A stretch of DNA of 64,000 nt from Rhodocyclaceae bacterium (lineage in GTDB: Bacteria; Pseudomonadota; Gammaproteobacteria; Burkholderiales; Rhodocyclaceae). Position 1 is the first letter of the stretch. Each line of letters begins with the position of its first letter. Under the pieces are notes generated by a model that did not search any database, was not told the origin of the DNA, and was given only the letters and a program-made list of their open reading frames with translations. Shown one piece after another: positions 9,177-22,134 of the stretch. The stretch lies in NCBI GenBank assembly GCA_006218025.1, contig VBWA01000023.1, positions 23,848 through 87,847 on the forward strand, read 5' to 3'. Made by a program: the position numbers and the translations under genes.

Positions 9177-10345
9177 TGCTGCTTGAACTCGCTCAATGGC
9201 TGGCCAAGGATCTCCGCGCCTTCAACGTCTTCGGCTACATCACGCTGCGCGCGGTGCTGGCGACCATGACCGCACTGGCGATTTCCTTCGTCTTCGGTCC
9301 GGCGGTGATTCGCTGGCTGGCGGCGAAGAAGATCGGCCAGTCGGTGCGCAGCGACGGGCCGCAAACGCATCTGATCAAGGCCGGCACGCCGACCATGGGC
9401 GGCGCGCTGATCCTGATCTCGCTCGGCGTGTCCACGCTGCTGTGGGCGGATCTGTCCAATCGCTTCATCTGGATCGTGCTGATAGTCACCTTCGGCTTCG
9501 GCGCGATCGGCTGGGTCGATGACTGGCGCAAAGTGGTCTATCGCAATCCTGCCGGGCTTTCGGCCCGCTCCAAGTTCTTCTGGCAGTCCGTGGTGGGCCT
9601 GGTCGCCGCAATCTACCTCGCATTCTCGATCTCGGCGCCCAACAACGAAAAAGTCGTCCAGCTGTTCTTCCAGTGGGTGTCCTCCGGCTTCACGCTGGAA
9701 CTGCCGCAGCAGACCGCCCTGATCGTGCCCTTCTTCAAGAGCGTGACCTATCCGCTCGGCATGTTCGGCTTCATCCTGCTGACTTACCTGGTGATCGTCG
9801 GTAGCAGCAATGCAGTGAATCTGACCGACGGCCTCGACGGCCTCGCGATCATGCCGACGGTGCTGGTCGGCGCCGCGCTGGGCATCTTCACCTACGTCGC
9901 GGGCAACTCGGTGTTCTCCAAATACCTGCTGCTGCCCTACATTCCGGGCGCCGGCGAGCTGACGGTATTCTGCGGCGCGCTGGCCGGTGCCGGGCTCGGC
10001 TTCCTGTGGTTCAACGCCTATCCCGCCGAGGTGTTCATGGGCGATGTCGGCGCCCTGGCCCTCGGCGCGGCGCTCGGCGCGGTGGCCGTGGTCGCCCGCC
10101 AGGAAATCGTGCTGTTCATCATGGGCGGCGTCTTCGTCGCCGAGACCCTGTCGGTGATGCTCCAGGTCGGCTACTTCAAGTACACCAAGAAGCGCTACGG
10201 CGAAGGCCGGCGGATCCTGCTCATGGCGCCGCTGCATCACCACTTCGAGCAGACCGGGTGGAAAGAGACGCAGGTGGTGGTGCGCTTCTGGATCATCACG
10301 ATTCTGCTCGTGCTGTTCGGCCTGTCGACGCTGAAGATACGATGA
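9176..10345 (+). CDS. mraY: Phospho-N-acetylmuramoyl-pentapeptide transferase MraY
   Basis: 389-residue polytopic membrane enzyme that transfers phospho-MurNAc-pentapeptide to undecaprenyl phosphate, forming lipid I. About ten hydrophobic segments are visible, with the catalytic/Mg2+ loops [13 protein letters not shown] and FMGDVGAL and the histidine-rich PLHHHFE block. ATG 9176 overlaps the murF stop (TAATG). Its ribosome site appears to be the G-rich tail of the preceding two-hairpin element. Confidence 0.97.
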   Translation: MLLELAQWLAKDLRAFNVFGYITLRAVLATMTALAISFVFGPAVIRWLAAKKIGQSVRSDGPQTHLIKAGTPTMGGALILISLGVSTLLWADLSNRFIWIVLIVTFGFGAIGWVDDWRKVVYRNPAGLSARSKFFWQSVVGLVAAIYLAFSISAPNNEKVVQLFFQWVSSGFTLELPQQTALIVPFFKSVTYPLGMFGFILLTYLVIVGSSNAVNLTDGLDGLAIMPTVLVGAALGIFTYVAGNSVFSKYLLLPYIPGAGELTVFCGALAGAGLGFLWFNAYPAEVFMGDVGALALGAALGAVAVVARQEIVLFIMGGVFVAETLSVMLQVGYFKYTKKRYGEGRRILLMAPLHHHFEQTGWKETQVVVRFWIITILLVLFGLSTLKIR

Positions 10346-11751
10346 ATCTCGCCGGCAAACACGTCCTCGTTCTCGGCCTCGGCGAATCGGGGTTGGCCTC
10401 TGCGTGCTGGTGCGCGCGGCAGGGCGCACGGGTGCGGGTGGCCGATACGCGTACGGCGCCGCCGTATCTGGACGAGTTGAATCGCCGTGTCACCAGCGCC
10501 GACTCGCAGCTTGAATTCGTTGCAGGCGAGTTCGACAAGGCGCTGCTCGACGGCATCGACCTGCTGGTGTTGTCGCCGGGACTCTCGGGCGGGCTGATGG
10601 TGGTGATCCACGCGCGCGCCGCCGGGATTCCGGTGGTCGGAGAGATCGAATTGTTCGCCCAGGGCCTGCGCAGTCTGAATTCGAGCGCTCCGGTGCTGGC
10701 GATTACCGGCACCAACGGCAAGACCACCACCACCGCGCTGACCGGGCATCTGCTGCGCGGCACGGGGAAGACGGTCGGTGTCGCCGGCAACATTTCTCCT
10801 GCGGCCCTGACGGCATTGATGGATGCGCTGGATGCCAATGCCCTGCCGCAGATCTGGGTGCTCGAGCTGTCGAGTTTCCAGCTGGAAACCACCGAGACGC
10901 TGAATGCCGCCGCGGCAACGGTGCTCAACATTTCCGACGACCATCTCGATCGCTACATCGACCTCGACGAATACGCATCGGCCAAGGCCAAGGTCTTTCA
11001 GAGCGCCGAGGGCGCGCCCGGCGTCCAGGTGCTGAATCGCGACGATCCGCGCGTGTGCCGCATGACGCTGCCCGACCGCCAGATCATCAGCTTCGGCCTC
11101 GACGCACCCGCCGGCGAGGATGACTTCGGCCTGCGCCAGCATCGGGGCGAAGTCTGGCTGGCGCAGGGTCAGCGCCTGTTGCTGCCGGTCTCCGAATTGC
11201 CGCTGGCCGGGCTGCACAATGCGGCCAACGCGATGGCGGCGCTGGCGCTGTGCAGCGCGCTCGGCTTCGATGCAGAAACCTTGCTGCCGGCTTTGCGCAG
11301 TTTCCGCGGCTTGCCGCACCGGGTCGAGCAAGTGGCCGAGATCGGCGGTGTGACCTGGTATGACGATTCCAAGGGCACCAACGTCGGCGCCACGGTCGCC
11401 GCACTGAATGGCATTGGCGGACTGGGGCGCAAGATCGTGGTGATTTTGGGGGGTGACGGGAAAGGACAAGACTTTTCTCCGCTTGAGAAAGCCGTGGCGA
11501 CGCACGCGCGCGCCGCAGTGCTGATCGGCCGCGACGGGCCGCTGATCGAGAAGGTCATCGTCGGCACCGGGGTGGCGATCGAAAACGCAGCCGACATGGG
11601 TGATGCCGTGCGGCGGGCCCGGCGCAGGGCGCAGCCGGGCGATGCCGTACTGCTGTCGCCGGCCTGCGCCAGCTTCGACATGTTCCGCAATTACGAGCAT
11701 CGGGCGCAGGTATTCGTCGCCGCAGTGCACGCACTGGAGAGCGAAGCGTGA
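10342..11751 (+). CDS. murD: UDP-N-acetylmuramoylalanine-D-glutamate ligase MurD
   Basis: 469 residues, ATG 10342 overlapping the mraY stop (ATGA). It adds D-glutamate to UDP-MurNAc-L-Ala. The N-terminal nucleotide-binding fold ([10 protein letters not shown]), ATP loop [10 protein letters not shown] and C-terminal domain block [11 protein letters not shown] are all present. Residues ~48-55 (RRVTSADS) are encoded by a reverse-strand copy of the short interspersed motif. Confidence 0.96.
   Translation: MNLAGKHVLVLGLGESGLASACWCARQGARVRVADTRTAPPYLDELNRRVTSADSQLEFVAGEFDKALLDGIDLLVLSPGLSGGLMVVIHARAAGIPVVGEIELFAQGLRSLNSSAPVLAITGTNGKTTTTALTGHLLRGTGKTVGVAGNISPAALTALMDALDANALPQIWVLELSSFQLETTETLNAAAATVLNISDDHLDRYIDLDEYASAKAKVFQSAEGAPGVQVLNRDDPRVCRMTLPDRQIISFGLDAPAGEDDFGLRQHRGEVWLAQGQRLLLPVSELPLAGLHNAANAMAALALCSALGFDAETLLPALRSFRGLPHRVEQVAEIGGVTWYDDSKGTNVGATVAALNGIGGLGRKIVVILGGDGKGQDFSPLEKAVATHARAAVLIGRDGPLIEKVIVGTGVAIENAADMGDAVRRARRRAQPGDAVLLSPACASFDMFRNYEHRAQVFVAAVHALESEA
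10483..10505 (-). repeat. SIM copy in murD
   Basis: Plus strand reads CGCCGTGTCACCAGCGCC then GACTC. It is read as RRVTSADS in MurD, almost the same peptide as RRVASADF in ArgJ. Confidence 0.6.
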
Positions 11752-12911
11752 GCCGCGCCTATGCCGCGCCGGCGCAGCGCGCGCCCGCCGAGCTCGACGC
11801 CTTCCTGCTGTGGCCGGCTGTCGGGCTGCTGCTGCTGGGATTGGTGATGGTGTATTCGTCCTCGATCGCGATGGCCGAGGGCAGCCGCTTCACCGGCAAC
11901 CAGTCGGCCTATTTCCTGTTCCGCCACGCGGTGTTTCTCTGCGTCGGATTGGTCGCCGGCATCATGGCCTTCCAGATTCCGTTGCGCCTGTGGCAGCAGG
12001 CGGCACCCTGGCTGTTCCTGACCGGAGTCGTGCTGCTGCTGCTGGTGCTGATTCCCCATGTCGGCCGTTCGGTCAACGGCGCCCAGCGCTGGATCGGCCT
12101 CGGCCCGATCAACCTGCAGCCTTCCGAATTGATGAAGCTTTTCGTCGTGCTCTATGCCGCCGACTACACCACGCGCAAGCTCGACGACATGGGCAGTTTC
12201 CTGCGCGGTTTCGGGCCGATGGCACTGGTCATGGTGCTGGTCGGATTCCTGCTGCTGAAGGAGCCGGACTTCGGCGCGCTGGTGGTGATCCTCTGCATCG
12301 CGACCGGCATCCTGTTTCTCGGCGGCATCAATGCGCGGGTGTTCGGCGTGCTGGTGGTGGTGCTGGCGGTCAGCTTCGTCATCATGATCTGGGTCTCGCC
12401 CTATCGGCGCGAGCGCATCTTCGGTTTCATGGACCCCTGGCAGGACGCCTTCGGCAAGGGCTACCAGCTCTCGCACGCCCTGATCGCCTTCGGCCGCGGC
12501 GAGTGGTTCGGCGTCGGGCTCGGCGCCAGCGTCGAGAAGCTGTTCTATCTGCCCGAGGCGCATACCGATTTCCTGCTGGCGGTGATCGCCGAGGAACTCG
12601 GCTTCGTCGGTGTCTGCGTCGTGGTCGGGCTGTTCGCCCTGCTGGTGCAGCGCTCCTTCGCCATCGGCCGCCAGGCGCTGGTGCTCGGCCGCGTGCATTC
12701 CGGTCTGGTCGCGCAAGGCATCGGCATCTGGCTCGGCGTCCAGGGCTTCATCAACATGGGCGTGAACATGGGCCTGTTGCCGACCAAGGGTCTGACCCTG
12801 CCGCTGATGAGCTTCGGCGGTTCGGGCATCGTCGCCAACTGCCTGGCGCTCGGCATCCTGTTGCGGGTGGACTGGGAGAATCGACAACTGATGCGGGGCC
12901 AGCAGGTATGA
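11748..12911 (+). CDS. ftsW: Peptidoglycan glycosyltransferase FtsW
   Basis: 387-residue SEDS-family polymerase that works with FtsI at the septum. About ten transmembrane segments are visible, with conserved blocks [36 protein letters not shown] and [11 protein letters not shown]. The GTG start overlaps the murD stop (GTGA), and the first transmembrane helix begins near residue 20. Confidence 0.96.
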   Translation: MSRAYAAPAQRAPAELDAFLLWPAVGLLLLGLVMVYSSSIAMAEGSRFTGNQSAYFLFRHAVFLCVGLVAGIMAFQIPLRLWQQAAPWLFLTGVVLLLLVLIPHVGRSVNGAQRWIGLGPINLQPSELMKLFVVLYAADYTTRKLDDMGSFLRGFGPMALVMVLVGFLLLKEPDFGALVVILCIATGILFLGGINARVFGVLVVVLAVSFVIMIWVSPYRRERIFGFMDPWQDAFGKGYQLSHALIAFGRGEWFGVGLGASVEKLFYLPEAHTDFLLAVIAEELGFVGVCVVVGLFALLVQRSFAIGRQALVLGRVHSGLVAQGIGIWLGVQGFINMGVNMGLLPTKGLTLPLMSFGGSGIVANCLALGILLRVDWENRQLMRGQQV

Positions 12912-13966
12912 GCAAGACGCTCCTCGTCATGGCCGGCGGCACGGGCGGGCACATCATGCCGGGCCTCGCCGTGGCCGAGCATCTGCGCGAGCAGGGCTGG
13001 AAAATCGCCTGGATGGGCAATCCGGATGGCATGGAAGCAAAGCTGACCACTGGGCGCGGCTACGAGATGGCCTGGGTGCATTTCACGGCCCTGCGCGGCA
13101 AGGGCCTGCTGCGCAAATTGCTGCTGCCTTTCAACCTGCTGCGCGGCTTCAGCCAGGCGTGGTCGCAGCTCAAGCGCATCCAACCCGACGTCGTGCTCGG
13201 CATGGGCGGCTACGTCAGCTTTCCCGGCGGCATGATGGCCGTGCTGCGGGGCATTCCGCTGCTGCTGCACGAGCAGAATTCGGTGGCCGGCCTGGCCAAC
13301 CGCGTGTTGGCCGGTGTCGCCGACCGCATCCTGACCGGTTTTCCCGAGGTGCTGAAGAAGGGTATCTGGGTGGGTAATCCGGTACGTCCGGAAATCGCCG
13401 TGCTGCCAGCGCCGACTATTCGCTACGCGCAGCATAGCGGCCCGCTGCGTGTGCTGGTGGTGGGCGGCAGCCTCGGCGCGCAGGCCTTGAACGAAGTTGT
13501 GCCGAAGGCGCTGGCGCTGATTGCGGAAGACCGGCGACCGGTGGTGCTGCATCAGGCGGGCGAGAAGCATCTGCCGCTGCTGAAAAGCCTCTACCTCTCG
13601 GCGGGTGTCAGCGCCGACTGCGTGGCCTTCATCAACGACATGGCCGGAGCCTACGACTGGGCCGATCTGGTGATCTGCCGCGCCGGCGCACTGACCGTGG
13701 CGGAACTGGCGGCGGCCGGCGTGGCCAGCCTGCTGGTGCCTTTCCCGCATGCGGTGGATGACCACCAGACCTCGAACGCACGCTTTCTCAGTACGGCCGG
13801 CGCCGCGATCCTGCTGCCGCAGGATGAGCTGACGCCGGCGCGACTGGCCGAGATCGCGAATCTGCCGCGGAGCCAACTCGCCCAAATGGCCGAAAAGGCC
13901 CGTGAGCTGGCGCGGCCCGAGGCCACGGCGGCCGTGGCGCAGGCTTGCGCGGAGCTGGCCAAATGA
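12908..13966 (+). CDS. murG: Lipid II synthase MurG (UDP-GlcNAc transferase)
   Basis: 352-residue GT28 glycosyltransferase that adds GlcNAc to lipid I at the inner face of the membrane. The N-terminal [10 protein letters not shown] loop, the GGYVSFPGG block and the C-terminal UDP-GlcNAc site ([11 protein letters not shown]) are present. ATG 12908 overlaps the ftsW stop. Confidence 0.97.
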   Translation: MSKTLLVMAGGTGGHIMPGLAVAEHLREQGWKIAWMGNPDGMEAKLTTGRGYEMAWVHFTALRGKGLLRKLLLPFNLLRGFSQAWSQLKRIQPDVVLGMGGYVSFPGGMMAVLRGIPLLLHEQNSVAGLANRVLAGVADRILTGFPEVLKKGIWVGNPVRPEIAVLPAPTIRYAQHSGPLRVLVVGGSLGAQALNEVVPKALALIAEDRRPVVLHQAGEKHLPLLKSLYLSAGVSADCVAFINDMAGAYDWADLVICRAGALTVAELAAAGVASLLVPFPHAVDDHQTSNARFLSTAGAAILLPQDELTPARLAEIANLPRSQLAQMAEKARELARPEATAAVAQACAELAK

Positions 13967-13976
13967 AAGGCACGCC

Positions 13977-15403
13977 ATGAAACACAAAGTCAAACGCATC
14001 CACTTCGTCGGCATCGGCGGCTCGGGCATGTCGGGCATCGCCGAGGTGCTGGCGAATCAGGGCTACGAGGTCAGCGGGTCCGATTTGAGCGAGAGTGCGA
14101 CGACGCGGCGCCTGGCGGCGCTGGGCATCCGCATTGCGATCGGCCACAGCGCGCAGAACGCCGCGACGGCCGATGCGGTCGTGGTGTCCACCGCCGTGCG
14201 CGAAGACAACCCGGAAGTGGTCATGGCGCGCGAGCGCCGCGTGCCGGTGGTGCCGCGGGCGCAGATGCTGGCGGAGCTGATGCGCATCAAGCAGGGCATC
14301 GCGATCGCAGGCACCCATGGCAAGACGACGACCACCAGCCTGGTCGCCAGCCTCCTGGCTGAGGGCGGCCTCGATCCGACCTTTGTCATCGGCGGCCGGC
14401 TGAATTCCGCGGGGGCCAATGCGAAGCTGGGCAGCGGCGAATTCCTGGTGGCCGAGGCCGACGAGTCGGATGCCTCCTTCCTGTATCTGTCGCCCGTGGT
14501 TTCGGTGGTCACCAACATCGACGCCGATCACATGGAAACCTACGGCCATGATTTCGGCCGGCTGAAGCAGGCCTTCGTCGATTTCCTGCATCGCCTGCCC
14601 TTCTATGGCGTGGCCGTGGTCTGCGGCGACGACGCCAACGTGCGCGAGATCATGCCGCGCGTGGCGAAGCAGATCGTCACCTACGGCATCGACAGTGAGG
14701 TCAACTTCCGCGCCGAAGACGTGGTGGCCGATGGCGGCACGATGCGCTTCACCTGTGTGCGCACCAACGGCGGCGTCAGTCGCTTGCCCATCGTGCTCAA
14801 TCTGCCGGGGCGGCACAATGTGCTCAACGCGCTGGCCGCCATTGCGGTGGCGACAGAAGTCGGCGTTGGCGACACGGCGATCATCCGGGCCCTGGCCGAG
14901 TTCCGGGGCGTCGGCCGGCGCTTCCAGCGCTACGGCGAGCTTGCCTGCCCGGCGGGCGGAACATTTACCCTGGTCGATGACTACGGCCATCATCCGGTGG
15001 AAATGGCCGCGACGCTGGCGGCGGCGCGCGGCGCTTTCCCCGGCCGCCGGCTGTTCCTGGCGTTTCAGCCGCATCGCTACACGCGCACACGGGATTGTTT
15101 CGAGGATTTCGTCAAGGTGCTGTCCGGGGTCGATGCGCTGGTGCTCGGCGAAGTGTATGCCGCCGGCGAGGCACCGATCATCGCCGCCGACGCCCGCGCG
15201 CTGGTGCGTGCCTTGCGCGTTGCCTGCGCGCAAAGCGCCATTCCAGGCATGCAAGGCACCGGCAAGGTCGAGCCGATCTTCGTCGAAGACATCGCGGCCA
15301 TGCCGGCAGCGATTCTCGCCGCGGTGCGCGACGGCGACGTGGTGATCACCATGGGCGCCGGTTCCATCGGCGGCGTGCCGGGGCGATTGAGCGGGGCAGC
15401 TGC

Positions 15404-15407
<4 letters not shown>
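13977..15407 (+). CDS. murC: UDP-N-acetylmuramate-L-alanine ligase MurC
   Basis: 476 residues. First amino-acid ligase of the pathway. ATG 13977 gives the conserved N-terminus with [11 protein letters not shown]; an in-frame start 75 nt upstream would lie inside murG and is rejected. The ATP loop is [10 protein letters not shown], and DDYGHHPVE is the C-terminal signature. A short-motif copy (14856-14879) encodes EVGVGDTAI. Confidence 0.96.
14856..14879 (+). repeat. SIM copy in murC
   Basis: GAAGTCGGCGTTGGCGAC then ACGGCG; one base of the core differs (GTT for GCT). Confidence 0.5.
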
Positions 15408-18036
<2,629 letters not shown>

Positions 18037-18037
<1 letters not shown>

Positions 18038-19269
18038 TGGCTAAAGAAGCAAAACGCGACCTGATCGTCGGCCTCGACATCGGCACCTCGAAGATCGTCG
18101 CCATCGTCGGCGAACTGGATGCCGAAGGGCGGCTGGCCATACTCGGGCTGGGCACCCAGGAGTCCAGCGGCCTGAAGCGCGGCATGGTGATCAATATCGA
18201 GGCCACCGTGCATTCGATTTCCAAGGCCATCGCCGAGGTCGAGATGATGGCCGGCTGCAAGGTACGCGAGGTGTACACGGGCATTGCCGGCAGCCACATC
18301 AAGAGCAAGGATTCCACCGGCATGGCCGTGGTGCGCGACAAGGAAGTCACCCAGTTCGATGTCGAGCGCGCGATCGAGGCGGCCAATGCGACTTCGATTT
18401 CGGCGGACGACCAGATATTGCACACGCTGGTGCAGGAGTTCATCGTCGATGGCCAGGACGGCGTCAAGGAACCGATAGGCATGGATGCCAGGCGGCTCGA
18501 CGTCAAGGTGCATCTGGTCACCGGCGCGGTCACCGCGGTGCAGAACATCGTCAAGTGCGTGCATCGCTGCGGCCTCGAAGTGGTCGACCTGGTGCTGCAA
18601 CCGCTGGCCTCCGGCTACGCGGTGCTGACCGAGGACGAAAAGGATGTCGGCGTCTGCCTGGTCGACATCGGCGGCGGCACCACCGACGTCGCCGTCTTCG
18701 TGCATGGCGCGATCCGCCACACCGCGGTCATTCCGATCGCCGGCGACCAGCTGACCAATGACATCGCCATCGCCCTGCGTACCTCGACCCAGGATGCCGA
18801 GGAAATCAAGATTCGCTACGGTGTCGCGCTGCAGCAGCTGGCCGATCCGGAAGACATGATCGAAGTGCCCGGCGTCGGCGATCGTCCGGCGACCCAGTTG
18901 TCACGTCAGACGCTGGCCGGCTTCATCCAGCCGCGCGTCGAGGAGATATTCCAGAAGGTGCAGGAGGAACTGCACCGCAGCGGCAAGGAGCGTCTGTTGC
19001 GCGCCGGCATCGTGCTGACTGGTGGCGCGGCGCAGATGGCCGGCATGGCCGAGCTGGGCGAGGAGATTTTTCACAATACCGTGAAGCTGTCGATGCCGCA
19101 TTACGACGGCAACTTGCGCGATTACGTGCGTAATCCGCGCTATTCCACGGCGATGGGTTTGTTGCTGGAAGGGGTGGCGCAGCGCCACCGTGGCATGAAG
19201 GCGCAGAGCCCCAAAAGTCTCGGCCAGATTCTGGCTCGGATGCGGGCGTGGTTTACCAAGAATTTTTGA
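18037..19269 (+). CDS. ftsA: Cell division protein FtsA
   Basis: 410-residue actin-like ATPase that tethers FtsZ to the membrane and recruits the divisome. Actin-fold phosphate loops (VGLDIGTSKI and VDIGGGTTDVAVF) are present. The C-terminal end (ILARMRAWFTKNF) is the amphipathic membrane-targeting helix. ATG 18037 shares one base with the ftsQ stop. Confidence 0.97.
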
Positions 19270-19295
19270 TTCAGTGGGTCTAAAAGGAGGCGAGT

Positions 19296-20477
19296 ATGTT
19301 TGAACTTGAAGAAGTAGTGACGGCGGAGACGGGCTCGACGGTCATCAAGGTCGTCGGCGTCGGTGGCGCAGGCGGCAACGCGGTCGAGCACATGATCCGC
19401 GAAGGCGTCGGCGGCGTCGAATTCATTTGCTGCAACACCGATGCGCAGGCGCTGAACAAAAGCACTGCCCACGTCAAGTTGCAGCTCGGCCCAGGCCTGG
19501 GCGCCGGCGGCAAACCGGAAAAGGCCAGAGAGCTGGCAGTGCTCGACCGCGAACGCATCGCGGACGCGCTGCGTGGCGCACACATGGTCTTCATCACCGC
19601 CGGCATGGGCGGCGGCACCGGCACCGGCGCCGGTCCGGTGGTTGCCGAGGTCGCGCGCGAACTCGGCATCCTGACCGTGGCGGTGGTGACCAAACCCTTC
19701 GAGTACGAGGGCAAGCGCAAACGCCTGGCCGAAGAAGGCGTGGCCGAACTCGCGCTTCACGTCGATTCGCTGATCATCATCCTCAACGAGAAGCTCGAAG
19801 AAGTGCTCGGCGACGAGATCAGCATGCTCGAGGCCTTCCAGGCGGCCGACAACGTGCTGCGCAATGCGGTGGGTGGAATCGCCGAAATCATCAACGTGCC
19901 GGGTCTGGTCAACGTCGACTTCGAAGACGTGCGCACGGTGATGGGCGAGATGGGCAAGGCGATGATGGGTTCCGCCGTTGCCGCCGGCGTCGATCGCGCC
20001 CGCGTCGCTGCCGAAGAGGCGGTGGCCAGTCCCTTGCTCGAGGGCATCGAGCTTTCAGGCGCCCGCGGCGTGCTGGTGAACATTACCGCCAGCACCACGC
20101 TCGGTCTCAAGGAATACAAGGAGGTGATGAGGACCATCCGTCAATACACGGCGCCCGAAGCCACCGTGATCTGCGGCGCGGTGTTCGACGAGACCATGGA
20201 AGACCAGTTGCGGGTTACCGTGGTCGCCACCGGCCTCGGCATCGTCGCGGCACGCGAGGCAGCCAAGCCGAGCATGCGCGTGGTCGAGACCATCGGTCTG
20301 CGCACCGGCACCGACAACCTGCAGGTATTCGATGTAGGGACCGGCCAGGTCGATCTTTCCAGCGTCACCAGCAGCGCGCGCGGCAGCATGCCGCGCAACG
20401 CACAGGCGGATGCCATGGCGGCTTCCGGAGTGGACAAGTACGACATCCCCGCCTTCCTGCGCCGCCAGTCGGACTGA
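19296..20477 (+). CDS. ftsZ: Cell division protein FtsZ
   Basis: 393-residue tubulin-like GTPase that forms the Z-ring. The signature loop GGGTGTGAGP lies near residue 110, and NTDAQAL and the T7-type region are intact. The C-terminal peptide DKYDIPAFLRRQ is the conserved FtsA/ZipA-binding tail. Spacing to ftsA is 26 nt, with a near-perfect ribosome site AAAGGAGG, consistent with high expression. Confidence 0.98.
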   Translation: MFELEEVVTAETGSTVIKVVGVGGAGGNAVEHMIREGVGGVEFICCNTDAQALNKSTAHVKLQLGPGLGAGGKPEKARELAVLDRERIADALRGAHMVFITAGMGGGTGTGAGPVVAEVARELGILTVAVVTKPFEYEGKRKRLAEEGVAELALHVDSLIIILNEKLEEVLGDEISMLEAFQAADNVLRNAVGGIAEIINVPGLVNVDFEDVRTVMGEMGKAMMGSAVAAGVDRARVAAEEAVASPLLEGIELSGARGVLVNITASTTLGLKEYKEVMRTIRQYTAPEATVICGAVFDETMEDQLRVTVVATGLGIVAAREAAKPSMRVVETIGLRTGTDNLQVFDVGTGQVDLSSVTSSARGSMPRNAQADAMAASGVDKYDIPAFLRRQSD

Positions 20478-20534
20478 ATGGCCGGCCGCAGAACCGGTCC
20501 GGCGGGCGCCTCCTCCCGTCGGGCCGGGCTTGCG

Positions 20535-20543
20535 TGGTAGAAT
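20535..20543 (+). promoter_or_regulatory. Possible extended -10 promoter for lpxC
   Basis: TGG followed by TAGAAT (20538-20543), 36 nt before the lpxC ATG. No convincing -35 box is present, so this is weak. Confidence 0.35.
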
Positions 20544-20579
20544 TATTGCCCCGCACCATTCCATTTACATCGCAGCACT

Positions 20580-21494
20580 ATGCTTCGTCAGCGCACCCTG
20601 AAATCAGTCGTCAAGGCCACCGGCGTGGGTCTCCATTCCGGGGTCAAGGTGTCGCTCATGCTGCGTCCGGCGCAGGTCAATACGGGCGTGGTGTTCCGCC
20701 GCGTCGATCTGACGCCCCCGGTAGACCTCAAGGCCGATCCCTTCGGCGTCCGCGATACGCGGCTGGCCTCCTGCCTGGAAAAGGATGGGGTCAAGGTCGC
20801 CACGGTCGAGCACCTGATGTCGGCGCTGGCCGGCTTGGGTATCGACAACATCTATGTCGATGTCGACGCCGCCGAACTGCCGATCATGGATGGATCTGCC
20901 GCTCCGTTCGTGTTTCTGCTGCAATCGGCAGGCATCGAGGAACAGAACGCCGCGAAGAAATTCCTCCGCGTGAAAAAGACCGTGGAAGTGAAGGATGGCG
21001 ACAAATGGGCCAAGCTGTCGCCCTACGACGGATTCAGCCTCGATTTTTCGATCGTCTTCAACCACCCGGCCGTGGACCGCGCCGCCTCGCGCGCCCACAT
21101 TGATTTTGCCGATCAATCCTACCTGCGCGAAGTGGCGCGGGCCCGCACCTTCGGCTTCATGCAGGACGTCGAAACCCTGCGCGACCAGGGTCTGGCGCTG
21201 GGCGGCAGCCTCGAAAACGCCATCGTGATGGATGAATACCGGGTTCTGAACAGCGAAGGCCTGCGTTACGCCGACGAGTTCGTCAAGCACAAGATCCTCG
21301 ATGCCATCGGCGACCTCTACCTCGCCGGCCATCCCCTGCTGGGGGCATTTTCGGCGCACAAGTCGGGCCATGCGTTGAACAATCAGCTGCTGCGTGCCTT
21401 GCTGGCCGACGCCTCCGCCTGGGAACTGGTCAGCTTCCAGCGCGCCGAGGAAGCGCCGGGAAGCATCGCCCGGCTCTACCCGAAACTGGTCTAG
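20580..21494 (+). CDS. lpxC: UDP-3-O-acyl-N-acetylglucosamine deacetylase LpxC
   Basis: 304-residue zinc deacetylase, the committed step of lipid A synthesis. Zinc-site residues are in VEHLMSAL (His) and [12 protein letters not shown] (His and Asp), with a further catalytic His in [10 protein letters not shown]. Position after ftsZ is typical for proteobacteria. A separate promoter may exist at 20535-20543. Confidence 0.97.
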   Translation: MLRQRTLKSVVKATGVGLHSGVKVSLMLRPAQVNTGVVFRRVDLTPPVDLKADPFGVRDTRLASCLEKDGVKVATVEHLMSALAGLGIDNIYVDVDAAELPIMDGSAAPFVFLLQSAGIEEQNAAKKFLRVKKTVEVKDGDKWAKLSPYDGFSLDFSIVFNHPAVDRAASRAHIDFADQSYLREVARARTFGFMQDVETLRDQGLALGGSLENAIVMDEYRVLNSEGLRYADEFVKHKILDAIGDLYLAGHPLLGAFSAHKSGHALNNQLLRALLADASAWELVSFQRAEEAPGSIARLYPKLV

Positions 21495-21496
21495 AG

Positions 21497-21679
21497 ATGC
21501 TCCTGCTGCGGATCGTCGGCATACTCACGGCGATCACCATCGGCAGCGGACTCGTCGCCTGGTTGTTTACCCGTGATCGGCGCTATCTTGTCCTGTCGGG
21601 GCGCGTCGCCAAGGCTGCGCTGATCTTCTCGCTGCTTGTGCTGGTCCTGATGGCCGCCGAGCGCCTGATCATTCTTTGA
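21497..21679 (+). CDS. Small two-helix inner-membrane protein
   Basis: 60 residues beginning 2 nt after the lpxC stop. It consists of two hydrophobic segments (residues ~4-24 and ~39-56) joined by a short basic loop (TRDRRYLVLSGR), so both termini would be on the same side of the membrane. I do not recognise a named family. Tight linkage to lpxC suggests it is a real gene. Its end overlaps the convergent dciA stop by 11 nt. Confidence 0.6.
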   Translation: MLLLRIVGILTAITIGSGLVAWLFTRDRRYLVLSGRVAKAALIFSLLVLVLMAAERLIIL

Positions 21680-22106
21680 CGCTGCGGAGCAAACGCTCCA
21701 GCGCATCCTTCAGCGGAGACTCAACGGGCAGGCGTTGCGCCAAGGCAGTGAGTCCTTGCTTTTGTTTTAAACCAGGCAGGGCGGGCCTTTCGTGAGGGGG
21801 CTGGGGCGGGGAAGGGTTGCGGGCTTGCACTCGTACCTCGATTTGAGTAATCTTCACCTCCTTGTTCGACAAATCGCTGGCGAGACTAGGTCCGAATTGA
21901 CGGATTTTCGCGGCGACCGCGCCATTGGCGGCGTGGATAAAAAGTTTCCCCAGACGGAAGTTGGCTACCCGGACATGAGGCCTCAGCGCCTCCGGCAATG
22001 CAGCTTCCAGAAGACGCTGGAATTGGAGCAGACGATGGGCGTGGCTTGCAAGCCGCGCCATGCTGTCACCGGAGGCGAGATGTTCCTGGAGACTGCGCGC
22101 TGTCAT
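21669..22106 (-). CDS. dciA: DUF721 protein, DciA-like helicase-loading factor
   Basis: 145 residues from ATG 22106 (MTARSLQEHL). The N-terminal ~85 residues match the DUF721 pattern (leucine-rich helix, then RVANFRLGKLFIHAANGAVAAKIRQF). DciA is the replacement loader of the replicative helicase DnaB in bacteria lacking DnaC. The C-terminal part is Pro-rich and ends in a helical segment. The longer open frame to 22181 is rejected as it would overlap the divergent M23 gene. Located between lpxC and secA, as in many betaproteobacteria. Confidence 0.75.
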   Translation of the reverse strand: MTARSLQEHLASGDSMARLASHAHRLLQFQRLLEAALPEALRPHVRVANFRLGKLFIHAANGAVAAKIRQFGPSLASDLSNKEVKITQIEVRVQARNPSPPQPPHERPALPGLKQKQGLTALAQRLPVESPLKDALERLLRSVKE

Positions 22107-22134
22107 CGATAACGAAGTTTTAGGGAGGGAAGGG

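Noticed and set aside
13406..13424. Short-motif match in murG
   Set aside because: Matches 12 nt of the core only, without the CCGTGT side; kept out of the repeat list.
20819..20829. GTCGGCGCTGG in lpxC
   Set aside because: It encodes the conserved [10 protein letters not shown] block and lacks the flanking parts of the motif; explained by coding constraint.
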